DNA of 64,000 nt from Fasciola hepatica. Lineage: Eukaryota > Platyhelminthes > Trematoda > Plagiorchiida > Fasciolidae. The notes beneath the pieces are model-generated. The model did no database searches. It saw only the letters and a program-made list of their open reading frames with translations, and was not told where the DNA came from. The stretch is from assembly GCA_948099385.1 (NCBI GenBank), contig CANUEZ040000062.1:3589501-3653500 (forward strand). Direction: 5' to 3'. Shown piece by piece: positions 33,481 through 44,049 of the stretch; position 1 is the first letter of the stretch, and each line of letters opens with the position of its first letter. The translations under genes were made by a program, and so were the position numbers.

Positions 33481-34600
33481 CCCAAAGGACGGGGAATTTC
33501 AAAGAGAAGCCGTCGAGGAAACACTCTGTTGGAGGCAAACTTTGCTGATACAACCAGGCAAGTATGCACAGGTGATGAAGAGGAAGGAAGACAGCGGTGA
33601 CTGGGGGAGGCCAGGTGTAAAGGAACAGCGGAAGTTGGAAGAGCGTAAGGATGAGACTTTCTGCATACGGGATAAAAGAATGAATGAGCAAGTGATTGGT
33701 GTCTTGTTCCATAAAGACATCGGTTGCCGTTGATGGAAGGCAGTGCATGATGAGGATAGCAGGCAAAAAGGGCTAGACTGACGAAATAAGGGGAATAGGT
33801 ACGGAAAGCATTGGCAAGGGCCAGATTCCGGTCATTGTCTTCGGTACCGCAACGCAGGTTGAATCGAAATGCTTGTGTGGAGTACGGGAAATAGATTTTG
33901 ATGGAAAGTGGGGAGACGGATGATGTCAGGAGTCCATTCGGCGGTCCGGTAAGTCTACCATGGTAGATTGTAACCCTGGTTGTGGGATTGTGACTACTGG
34001 TCAGCCATGTGAGGTGCTCCACATAAGACGTCGGAAGGTATGGGTATAGGATTAACCATGGTTAGTCCGATCGATCAAACCGCTTAGTCTGTAAGGTAAG
34101 CTGGGGGCAACATCGATTTGGTTGATGGGCTACCCAGGTAACCAGTGTGTCCTGAAAGAAAGGAGAAATGCGGCAGACTGGAGAATGTTCCAGCTGGGGA
34201 TTATGATCGAAGGCTTAATAGAAATCAAATGAAGTTGGTGTAAATTGTATCGGTGAGCCGACCTACAAAGGTTTAACTGGCGGAGACTATGGCAGTTCTG
34301 TAGGACAGTTGGTTGATGATGAACGTATTAAGCGCATGCTTGGCCCGAGTGCAAACTGGTTAGGCCGATAGGTGGTAGAAAAAAAAGGGGCCCAGTTGAG
34401 GACCAGAAATAAAACAGTAGAAGAGGGTGGGGTCAGAATTGCGAACGGGGAAAGAAGGAAGACAGCAGTCGGGTTGTTGATCCGGCTGTAGGTGAGGGCG
34501 GCGGAAATTACGAAATAGAAGGAAACGCTCGGTAACAACGGATGAAACCACAATGATGGGATTTGAACGAGAACCATTGAGCAAGGTCACCGTCGTTGAA
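33481..34600. other. No recognisable gene (33.5-34.6 kb)
   Basis: A 183-codon minus-strand open frame (34022-33471) is present but shows no motif and overlaps the R3 end. I regard it as non-coding. The right end may be the 5' UTR of LINE D. Confidence 0.45.
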
Positions 34601-34878
34601 TTGAGTTTTTTGAATAGTTTTGTGAATTAACCCAGTTTAATTCACAATACTGAGCGTATCATAATTTCCTTTAAGGTGCGCTTTATCCGGAGAATATTTT
34701 TATTCTCCTTTTAGTATTGCCGAGTAGTGTTAAGTGTTTTTGAGGCGATCTTTCCTCGCTTTTAATCTTTCTTTTTGTTTGTGTTGGCTGGATTTACCTG
34801 TTTTTGTCAGAGTGCGTATTTTGTGTTTGGGTAAATAGCACTTCAATTGTATTCTCCCTCGTTTTTGAGGTTTTCGGT

Positions 34879-35899
34879 ATGACACGCGTTTCCGACCCGT
34901 GTCTAGCACCCAAGTGCGGAAAACGTGTGGTAAATGGTATAGAGTGCGAGATATGCAGGAGATGGGCTCACCCAAGGTGTTAACGGATAGCAAAGGACAT
35001 CTGTGTCCTTTATAAACAGAACCCATGGGCTGAATGGGTCTGTGCCCCCTGCAAGGAGGCGGCCAGTCTGGCCTTCAAACTGCAGGCCCAAGGGAAGGAC
35101 CAACGTCCACCAAGTATTGCCTCAGTCATAAGCCCCAAACCAACGCAAGCAGGTTGTAGTAAGTCGTTTGCGGAAGTAGTATCAACACCCGAGAGGACAA
35201 TCATCCGAGCGAATGGACCAGCTCCGAGGGCTTGCCAGGCGGTCGTTGCCTCCACTCCTTTGAAGCACACCGACGAGGGCCAGTGGACGAAGCAGAAGCC
35301 GAGAAAGGCGAGGCAGGTCAAAAAGAAGGGAGATTGTAATAGAGCGAAAGATGGGTTGGCTAGGGTGGATGAACCTGCTCTTCTGGTATTAGAAAACAAG
35401 GTGAAGGACATGCAGAGGCAGATCTTATCGATGGGCAGCGTCTCAAGCCGCAGGCTCCTGATCCTAAACCAGGAAGAACTTTTAATAAGGGAATCGAAGG
35501 CCAGGAGACATTGACAGAAGGGGGGTCTGCGACATACTGCGAATCGCAGGTGTTCCGTACCCTCCTACTCTAAGAAGGGTGCACAGAGTAGGGACATGGA
35601 AGTCACCACTGGGGAACAAAGGCGAACTTCGTGCGAGACCAATACTGGTGGAGTTCGCTGATGAGGCTACCCGGGATAGACTACTGGCAAGGGCAGCGGT
35701 AGTGGCTCAGATTACCAAGGGCAGATACCAGATTGTGCCGGACCAGCATAGGGTAAGGCCTGGTGGTCTAGCCCCGGGAAGTATCCTCGCTCGACCAGCC
35801 AGGGCGCTGGTGAGAAACCTAAGAGTTCAGCGGAATGCCTTGCTCGGCTCTCAGGCCCCGACCCCGACAATAGTAAAGAAGCCACGTGCGGGTCGCTAA
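34879..35899 (+). pseudogene. LINE D ORF1 with PHD-like zinc finger
   Basis: From the ATG at 34879 the frame encodes a Cys-rich start (CLAPKC, then CEICRRWAHPRC), meets TAA at 34981, then continues in frame through WVCAPCKEA to 35514. The spacing of Cys and His (C..C, C..C, H..C, C..C) is that of a PHD-type finger, as seen also in LINE G. A frame change follows, and 35579-35899 encodes a segment (RARPILVEFADEATRDRLL) similar in place and character to the RNA-binding part of ORF1 in G. PHD domains in CR1 ORF1 proteins are known. Role: binding of element RNA or chromatin, by family inference. Confidence 0.7.
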
Positions 35900-36149
35900 T
35901 AGTTGTAATTGAAGATGCGCTGGAAGACGAGAATTGGAAGTGCTGTCCGAAGATAGATGACAGCGCGACCCCTGCCAGTCTGGATGTTGTGGCCACTCCT
36001 ATAGAGATGGATTGGGAGTCGTCGGAAATTCTGGACCATCAGCCGGCTTCATGCACCCCAGTGGGGACATCCGAAGCAAAAAACGTGTCATCATCTCAGG
36101 CGTTGCGCCCGAGAAACAGTCAGGAATGAATAACAAAATACACCTAGGC

Positions 36150-37743
36150 GAAGGAGCAAACGCGGTGGTGTTATATACTAACGCGTGTAGTATTAGAAAC
36201 AAATGGGCGGAACTCGCCAAAACCCGCTGACGAACAGAAAGCGTCAATAGTTGCCGTCACGGAAACGTGGCTTTCTGAAGAAGACCATGTGCCAGGCCTA
36301 ATAAGTAACGGTTTTGCAGTCTACAGGCAGGATCGGGAACAAGATCGCCTTGGTGGTGGAGTAGCCATCCTCGTTAGTTGAGGTGCAAACCACCTTGAGT
36401 CCCAGACCAAGATGTGCACTCGCAATATCCAGCTATGCGCCGTTACGATCATCCTTCCAGGCAGAAGGGCTAACGTCGTCTGTGTCTACAGGGCACCAAG
36501 CACAAACCACGAAGAGGACGTTTGTTTGCTGCGGACCTTGACTGAACTAGTCAAGGACGCACAAAAGACCCTCATAGTGGGTGACTTCAATCTTCCTTAC
36601 ATCGACTGGGTGGCTGAGGTCTGCGTGCCGGGATCGGAGGAGCAAACCTACTTAGAATGGCTGCATGATAATGCGTTGCATCAGCATATTAGGGAGAATA
36701 CCAGATATAGGACTGGATGCGTTCCATCCTTGCTGGATCTAGCTATAACGAACTTCCCCAACGATGTGGCTGGACTGCATTATTGTTCACCGCTGGGAAA
36801 GGGTGACCACGTGTGTGTCAAAATAGTTCTATGCATGCAGCAACCGAAGGTAACCTCAAGGCTGATTAGGAACTTCGGTAGTATGGACATAGATAGGCTT
36901 CGTAATAGGGCGATGGGTTTGACCCGGGACACGCCAGAGGAGGCTACTGTAGAGGAGCGCTGGCAGGCCATAAAGGGATCCCTGACTGCCCTACAGGAAG
37001 AGTTCGCACCCTTAAAACAAAGGAGTGGGGAGGGCAAACCCATGTGGTGGAAGGCTGCAATAGCCAAGGCCATCAGACGTAGAAACCGCTCTTGGAACCA
37101 GTACAAAGCTTCCGGCAGTCAGCTAGCCTGGAACCGCTATACGAAGCTGAGAAACGAGACTGTAAGCCTTTTGAGAACTTCTAAGCGGGAATTTGAGCTG
37201 AAATTGGCCCAGGTAGGACAACAGCCGAAGACGTTCTACAGCTATGTACAGTCTAAAGGCTCAACAAGAAATGCCGTAGGTCCGCTATCCACTAGAGAAT
37301 ATGGTATTGTCACTGACGACCGGGGCAAAGCAGACGCTCTGGGGGAATACTTTGGTAGTGTACATAGGATAGAGAGTGGGGTACGAGTAGATCTGGCTCT
37401 GGTGCATCCTCCTCAGTTAAACGAGCTAGATCTCTCAGAGGAATGCGTGCGTAAGTACCTGCAGGATTTAAACAGCCACAAGTCAGCGGGCCCAGATGAC
37501 ATTCATCCACCTATCATCAAGCCGTTGGCGGATATCATGGCTCCATCGGTATGCAGATTGTATAGATCCAAGCTGGACCAGGGAAAGCTGCCTCAGGACT
37601 GGAAAGTCGCGGCAGTCGTGGCAATACATAAGAGTGGGCCTAAGTCGGATGTGCAGAACTACAGGCCGGTAAGCCTAACTAGCATTCTCTGTAAAGTCCT
37701 CGAGAAGATCATCCGTGCTCATATCTGCCAGCACTTACTGTAG
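36150..37743 (+). pseudogene. LINE D endonuclease, linker and RT N-terminus
   Basis: The endonuclease begins NAVVLYTNACSIRNKW near 36155, with VTETWLSEED, GGGVAILVS, VVCVYRAPSTNHEEDV, VGDFNLPYIDW and GKGDHVCVK (the catalytic Glu, Asp-Phe-Asn and Asp-His are all present). TGA codons near 36228 and 36380 and at least one frame change break it. From 36412 the frame is open for 443 codons through the linker (KREFELKLAQVGQQPKTFYS) into RT (SAGPDDIHPPII; NYRPVSLTSILCKVLEKI), ending at TAG 37741-37743. That TAG falls where copy C has Gln. Confidence 0.88.
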
Positions 37744-38800
37744 CACTTCATGCTAAGCCCGGCGCAGCATGGATTCCTGAAAAATGAATCTTGCCGGACC
37801 AATCTCCTGTGCTTCTTAGATGAAGTAACTCGACGGCTGGACGAAGGTAAGGAGGTTGAGGTATGCTACCTCGACTTTAACAAGGCGTTCGACTCCGTTA
37901 ATCATCGTCTTTTACTATGCAAGATGGAGACTTTTGGTATAGGTGGGCCAGTATATAGGTGGCTGGAGGACTTCCTCTCCCACAGGACGCTTTATGTCAA
38001 AGTGGGGGGCAGGTGCTCCAGTTTGGTGAACGTCACCAGTGGTGTACCTCAGGGATCCGTCCTAGGCCCGGTCCTATTCTTATTATTTATTAATGACCTA
38101 GCATCCACTCTTCAATCGCCCAGCTTTATTTTTGCGGATGATGTGAAGATTGTTGGCTCTAAGGGTAGGGCGGACTTGAGCAGGGAAATAGGTACCGTCC
38201 TGAACTGGGCATACAAATGGGACTTACCTCTAAACGCTCAAAAAAGCCATTTGTTGTCAAGGACAACAGAGAGCCTAACTGTCGCTCATGATCAAGGGCT
38301 GTTCACCGTAGAGGCAGCCAGTAGGGTAAGATCTGGGGATCATCATGAAAAGTGACTTCAAATGGTCGGAGCAGTGCAACGCTGCCGCGCATAAGGCTCG
38401 TGGGGAGCTCTTTAGACTGCGATCAGCTTTGTCTTGCCGGAAGCCGGAGGTATTCGTACCTATTTACGTGGCTATAGTACGACCTCACTTAGAAGGTAGC
38501 GTGCAGGCTTGGTCACCCTTCTTCAAAAAGGACGCCGCCTGCCTCGAGAAAGTTCAACGTCTCGCCGCGCGAATGGTTGAAGGGCAGAGTGGTAAGACTT
38601 ACGAGCAGAGACTCTGTGACCTGAATCTCTTCTCGTTAGAAAGGAGGAGACGTCGAGGGGATCTCATAGAAACGTTCAAGATAATGAAGGGCTTTTCTGG
38701 CCTTAGACCAGATAGTCTATTCCAAGTGGCCGTAGACTCCAAAACAAGGGGACATGAAAAGAAGTTGATAAAAGCCCGATCTAGATTGATGGCTAGATAG
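37744..38800 (+). pseudogene. LINE D reverse transcriptase core and C-terminus
   Basis: Continues in the same frame after the TAG: SPAQHGFLKNESCRTNLLCF, motif A CYLDFNKAFDSVNHR, SGVPQGSVLGPVLFLLFIND, and intact FADD near 38135. A frameshift near 38345-38355 moves the rest (KSDFKWSEQC, IYVAIVRPHLEG, LERRRRRGDLIETF) to another frame ending at 38800. A further stretch after the TAG at 38798 still aligns to RT C-terminus (NSWNGLPGEMVD to about 38935). Copy B shares both the TAG and the frameshift. Confidence 0.9.
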
Positions 38801-39169
38801 CACTTCTCCAGCAACAGGGTTGTGAACAGTTGGAACGGTCTGCCTGGTGAAATGGTAGATCTGCAGACAGTCCAATCCTTCAAATGTGCCCTTGATCGCA
38901 AGTGGTACGAGATCTTTCATTGTAGGGAGCCTTGAGAATATCAACTAGATGGATGACGGGTAGCACTGTGGTCCTTCTGAAGTATGTTTTAGCCGACTTT
39001 TTCCCCCACTGCATACTGTCTCAGTGAACGCTCACGATGCATAATGTCTCTCGCAGCTGATGTGCGATCAGGTTTCCGTTTCCCTCTCATTTTTAGCGGG
39101 GATTTGACGAGATACACTCGGCAGTGGTGGGTGCATAACTGGTGTGTATAGCATCGAAGGAATTCTGGA

Positions 39170-39231
39170 GGCTCGATTGGCCGTGGCCATTACCAGTCCT
39201 GTGCAGACTGAACTGAACTGAACTGAACACT
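39170..39231 (+). other. LINE D 3' terminal hairpin and CTGAA repeats
   Basis: A GGCC..GGCC hairpin (about 39177-39190), accagtcctgtgcag, then four CTGAA units. The same order with variations ends copies A (1109-1150), C (13942-13980) and E (16421-16480). It is likely the RT recognition signal in the element RNA. Confidence 0.7.
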
Positions 39232-39721
39232 TCAGATCGCTAAATTTGAATGAGATAATGACGGAATTAGCCTGCAATGGTTTCCTTTCACAACTGCTTA
39301 AATGTTGAGTCTCGTTTCAAAATTTATACCTCGGTGGGAGTGGAAAAATAGCAATTTACGGTAAATGCCGTAAGGCCTAATATGTCGCAAAAAATATGAA
39401 ATTGGTCTACCGACACTTTCTTGCGTATCTGCCTTAATGGAAGGGCCACTGTGTCATTGCTTACATGAAAACCTCCCTCAGACTTAAGCTGTTTTTCGCA
39501 GAGGGGTTTAGGTCAAGCTTTCTTATTATAATAATAACTGGCCAACCTTTACATTTCTAGACGAATGTCTGTAGTTATAACTGCCGACTTATAAGTCTGC
39601 TACCTTAAGTAGTCTACACTAGGACTTGAGCTACTAGGCCGCATCGTCAGGAAACGCCTGCTCGTTAACCGGAACCCCATGAGGGGATTTACCAACGCCT
39701 CCGGTCATTAGCTCGACTAAT
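39232..39721. other. No recognisable gene (39.2-39.7 kb)
   Basis: AT-rich sequence between the LINE D tail and inverted R3. No motif found. R3 homology may extend leftwards to about 39634. Confidence 0.5.
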
Positions 39722-39965
39722 TTTTTAAGATTTACCTCAGTTAGGTCAGGACCTGCTCCCGTATAGAGTCTAGAGCCCCCGGTCCTCGGTTTGTGACACG
39801 ATAGCGAATAAACTGGGCCGCGTACAAAGCAGAACCAGAAAAGCTGAAGCGGGACAACACGAGTACTGGAGGAGTGCAACGGCATGCAGACCGTGTACAC
39901 AGGCGGAGCAAGTGTCGCCAACAAAAACGGTAATTGTTCAAATAAACAAATTTGGTAATCTTTGT
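39722..39965 (-). repeat. Repeat R3, copy 2 (minus strand)
   Basis: Reverse-complement match to 33246-33480. On the minus strand the shared frame continues past the repeat match to 39634 (EVNLKKLVELMTGGVGKSP...) before a stop. The frame starts in a stretch common to both copies. Confidence 0.65.
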
Positions 39966-40019
39966 CAATAAGTGTTGTATTGTTAGCCCTAAGACGTCCT
40001 ATCTGCCATCGCCACTGGA

Positions 40020-40021
<2 letters not shown>

Positions 40022-40064
<43 letters not shown>
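40022..40064. repeat. TA microsatellite
   Basis: About 21 uninterrupted TA units. Confidence 0.98.
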
Positions 40065-40066
<2 letters not shown>

Positions 40067-40393
40067 CTACCATCCAGTATTCACTAGCGCGAAAGAAGAC
40101 TCACGAAGTGAACACGCGCCATAATGACCTAATTGTGCTGGCCCAAATAAAAAAATCAATAAGGAAGAGAACAGTGCCAATATGGTAGGAATCATAATGC
40201 GGCGGCCCTAAATGGGGCCTTTGTCAATCTCCTGGGACCACGTTCACCCCGCTAGACAATGCACGCAAGTGCAGTCCTCCTCGTTGGTGAACCCTGCTCA
40301 TTGTTAATGTGCCCAGCGGTCACACGTTTGGCAATGAACCCATTGAACGTCCTCGTCCAGATCCACCGTTGGATCCTCTCGCCGGCAAACGCT

Positions 40394-42660
40394 TCAAACG
40401 TCCTTGTTTATTGGAGACGCCGGCCTGTCCAGTTCTAGTTTCCTGTTCGTTATTCGGAATTGGTTGGCCGTAGTTGTCCGATGTTGGTGGAACTGGATAC
40501 GCTGCGAAGGGTTTCCTATAACCTGAATATTGCTCTCGTCAGTAAACCGAACCTCAACTGATGGCTTCCTTTTAGACGTTGTTCCCTGTTTTATGGTTAA
40601 ATCTTTCGATGGTTCCGACCGTAGCACATACTCATCAGCCGTTTTGCAAGCTGTGGGACATTCTAATATTTTTCGGGTCTCTTTCTCTCGGCCGAACATA
40701 GTGACGATATCCGAACGGTGTGTTATCCGTTCTACGCCTTCTTTTTCAGGATGCTCGTAGCACAGCCTAATGTTTGGTCACAAGCCTATAAAGTCTGGTA
40801 ACAACCTTAGTTGGGCTTTAGCCGTTTTGCAGTTATCCTCGCCAAGACTAGCCAACGCGGCGGCAACACATCTCACGATATCCTCGCTCTCCCGCAGCTT
40901 CTTCGCCTTGGTGGTGATTGTGGACGTCTATGCTTTTGAGAGGATTGTGTCTCCACCGGCTAGGGTTGTCATCTTTTGACAATCTATTGACCAGCGATTA
41001 TCGGCTGGCGTAGAAAGGTCGAAATTAGTGGCACAAGCGACGTGCAACACGTGAGCGCAAGGCAACAGCCACTGGCGACTGAACGAACGGTTGCAGTGTG
41101 GCACACTGCCACCGGTAACCCTAACGGAGGAACCTTCACTGTTCGTTACAAGCCACTTACGTTTTACATAAGAGATACCAGTGATCGTCACGGTATGCAG
41201 GTGGCGGAGGAGGACACCACGGGCGAATATGGTTAGCTTGGCAGGCACGGATTTCAGCCAATGTGCTACATTACGGAACTTGCACATGGACATGTGGTCC
41301 TTACCAAGTCCACCCAGCGAAACGTTTCTCAAAGATGCCACCCGCTTCAGAATTCTTTTACAGACCTGGAATGAGGTTAACCTAGTTAAATGTCCTGTCG
41401 CAAGAGGCCCATTTTCAATTTCTACTCTATCAGTTGTTGAATTACCCACAGTTAATACTTGCCTTACATTTTAACCCGCCTAGAAATCCTCAAACGGCAT
41501 CCACGTCCCTAATGAGTAACCCATTGTCTCTAAGCTGCGGGCCTTAATAGCACCGCGATATCCTTTCAGAGCAGGCTCGCTGTTTGCAAACACCATGTTC
41601 CGCGTCCACTGGAAAACACGGTCCTTTTTTAGCGTTGTTGCGGCAACTAGATGGTTGCTCCGTTTGTGCATATCTTGCAAAACGTGAAACTGGCAGAACG
41701 CTACCTGGGTTTCAGGATAGTGAGTCTTGAACCCGTTTAACTGAGCCAGACTACGATCTACCACTATTGTTTTACATTCTCTATTTGCGGGCAGGTATTC
41801 ACGCAGAAAATCCACGGCTTCTCTGTAGCTTGCAGTGCTTTCACTGGGCAGCAACGCATACAAAATACTATGACCTGTTCCATCCACTATCACTGCTTGC
41901 CATAATACACAGCTTCCGCGGTTCATTTGGTGGGTAGCATCAGCTAGAATCACCTGGCTGCATCTGCGAGCAACCGGAATCATCTCGCTTGGTATGAAGA
42001 AAAGGAAGCTAACTATATTTTCCTTGCATATTACCTGGCTTATGCCTTTGCCATCCAGTAATTCTTTTGCCCTAATTACATTACTTCGAACATCACGACT
42101 GTGACAGACACGTATAGACCGGGAGTTCATGCTATTCAGACGCCTGTTGAACATACGACCAGTATAGTCCCCTAATTCAGCTGTATTATGAAATGTATCC
42201 ATTAGGTCAAAAACCATGGTCTCTTGAAATGCTGTTAGCCTTCGGTTTGCCACATATAAACTAGGATTTCCTATTTGGGGCCTATGACTATGGACCATGC
42301 ACCACTTTGTAACACGATACCCAGTTCCTTTGGCAACCAAGGTGACGAAGGCTCGGCAATCCAGGTTTTTGTATTTACAATGAAGTTAAACATTAGCATA
42401 AATTATTCTAACTTTGATCCACCTCCACGTTTTCGGCGCCGATGGACACAACAGTATTTCACGAAATGACACTTCATTCCGTCGCTAATTGTTAGCCGAC
42501 GTTTTCTGGCCTGTTTCCGTGTACGGGCATTGTAACTGTAAGGGCTGGTAGTTGTGCAACGCTGGAACTCTCGAAAGTCGGTTGTGAATTCATCGCGATC
42601 TTCGTAAAAGTATTTCATCACTCTCGAAAACGTATCGGAATTGTCAACGGTCATGGTCAT
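40394..42660 (-). pseudogene. MULE-like transposase with SWIM finger, decayed
   Basis: A minus-strand DNA transposase of Mutator/MULE type, which would cut and paste its own element. N-terminus (42660-42403): an FAR1/FLYWCH-like zinc-binding region (KCHFVKYC, then CRAFVTLV and HSH around 42350-42270, split by a frame change). Core (42340-41480): ILADATHQMNRGSCVLWQAV (first Asp near 41940), VVDRSLAQLNGFKTHYP (second Asp near 41756) and AFCQFHVLQDMHK, the usual MULE order. Then TAG and TAA (about 41470-41482), and in the same frame a SWIM-like finger near 41040-41100 (CNRSFSRQWLLPCAHVLHV; the expected first Cys two residues upstream is Pro). The frame continues with stops to 40394. I did not find terminal inverted repeats. 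Confidence 0.82.
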
Positions 42661-43494
42661 TCACGTGGCTAGAGAGTGAGATGGGTGCTGACATTTTGCT
42701 GCGTTAGGCCCTATACACCAGTGTAAATTCGGTGATAAAAACAATGTTTTATAATATTCTTTGCTTTCGGTTACACGCAACTGAATATTTTTGTCTTCTT
42801 TTATACGTAATTTGTTTCATCACGAAATGTCTATTTCAGCTGATATTGCCGTTGCAATTGTGGTAGTTCGATCCTTGACTTTCGAAATGCTGGGAGCTAA
42901 GGTGAGGCCTTTTTTATGTGGGTGCAAACATGCTGGTCTTCCGTGGGGTCATGAGTGATCAGATGCACACGCTTGCTGGGTGGAATGGGGTCCTAACATA
43001 CTATGAGCAAATATGCTGATCGGTGAGTATTGGTTATTAAAGAATGGTTATCTGCGTGGTAAGGCTCAAGTTAACCGAGGGGTGCAAGAAAAAGGACGAT
43101 GAGACCAGTGAGTTGTGGCCTTGGACAAGATAATCAAAAGGTGAACACCGGTCACTGAAGGCATATAATGTTTTAAGAAAGTTAGTGTCAGTAGGCATTT
43201 TGGTCTCGTAACCGAGTCAACAGGGTAACAGACAAACCATCGCTGAATTTGGACAACATTATTAGTGCTTGGGCTCAGGGGGAACAGAAAATGTGAAGTT
43301 GTGCATGGTAACTTAAAAAGGTGCAACGATTACTTTCCTCGTTCCGGCGACCATTATAGCCGAGGCTTTGCCCGTATCTACTAACCGCAGGAATATCGGT
43401 TCCAGGGGTCGTCAGAGCAGAGGTCGCACGATGTAACTATTCAGATCGAGTATCGACTACTGCATTAAACATAAGCAAGCTGTTCAAGGATTTT
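42661..43494. other. No recognisable gene (42.7-43.5 kb)
   Basis: Upstream of the MULE transposase; the element's 5' end should lie here, but I could not define an inverted repeat. No coding motif. Confidence 0.5.
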
Positions 43495-43760
43495 GCAGGG
43501 ATCCCAAAAGGGTTGAAGCTGAGTGAGGCGTGGTCGGCAGGCATATGTGGAGAGCTCGAACGGCGGGCTATCACCCCGCACTGGTCCAGACAAAAGGAAC
43601 CGCAGGTTAACTCGAAAGCGTGAGGTTTCCCATATGCAAAGTCGGGTCTAGGCGGTTATCAGAAATCCATCTGTAATGAAAGGGGCGGAGAGTATTAGCC
43701 CAACAGCTTCCCGGCCGGAAGTGTATTTTTTCGTCTTTTTTACAGAGAAGAGGGAGAGCG
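43495..43760 (+). repeat. Repeat R2, copy 2
   Basis: Aligns by eye to 21815-22030 in the same direction. It has about 20 extra bases (tccatctgtaatgaaaggg) relative to copy 1. Confidence 0.6.
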
Positions 43761-43897
43761 AATTTACGCCGTAGGGTAAATTCCCCACTTCTCCCTGACC
43801 CACCTTTCTGTACACGTGGCTCATTGGGTCCGAGAATGATTGGAATGGCTGCTTTCCCTTGTTGTGAGACAGCCACAGGCCAGATGCCATAACCTTC

Positions 43898-43914
43898 GGG
43901 GGGGGGGGGGGGGG
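43898..43914 (+). repeat. Poly-G run (17 G)
   Basis: Seventeen consecutive G bases. It is a candidate assembly-error or slippage site. Confidence 0.95.
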
Positions 43915-44049
43915 TTGCTGCCACTAGCAGCGTAAGAAAAAGACAGAGGATGGAACAATCACTCAAATAACGGCAGCTCTCCTGGGGCTATCACTTAACA
44001 GCTTGCTCTTGCCAACAACAAAGTCGGACCGGTTCCAGAGTATATACGA

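Larger units (their letters stand above)
34610..39231 (+). mobile_element. LINE D, near full-length CR1-like element with PHD-like ORF1
   Basis: A plus-strand element with 5' UTR (start uncertain, about 34.6 kb), ORF1 (34879-35900), endonuclease (about 36150-36830), linker, RT (about 37420-38800) and a 3' UTR. The 3' UTR ends in a GGCC hairpin (about 39175-39190), gtcctgtgcag and four CTGAA units (to about 39230). A and B are 5'-truncated copies of the same family. Lesions include TAA in ORF1, two TGA in the endonuclease, TAG at 37741 and a frameshift near 38345. Confidence 0.88.

Noticed and set aside
33471..34022. 183-codon minus-strand open frame
   Set aside because: No motif, no relation to neighbours, and it overlaps the R3 end; probably chance.
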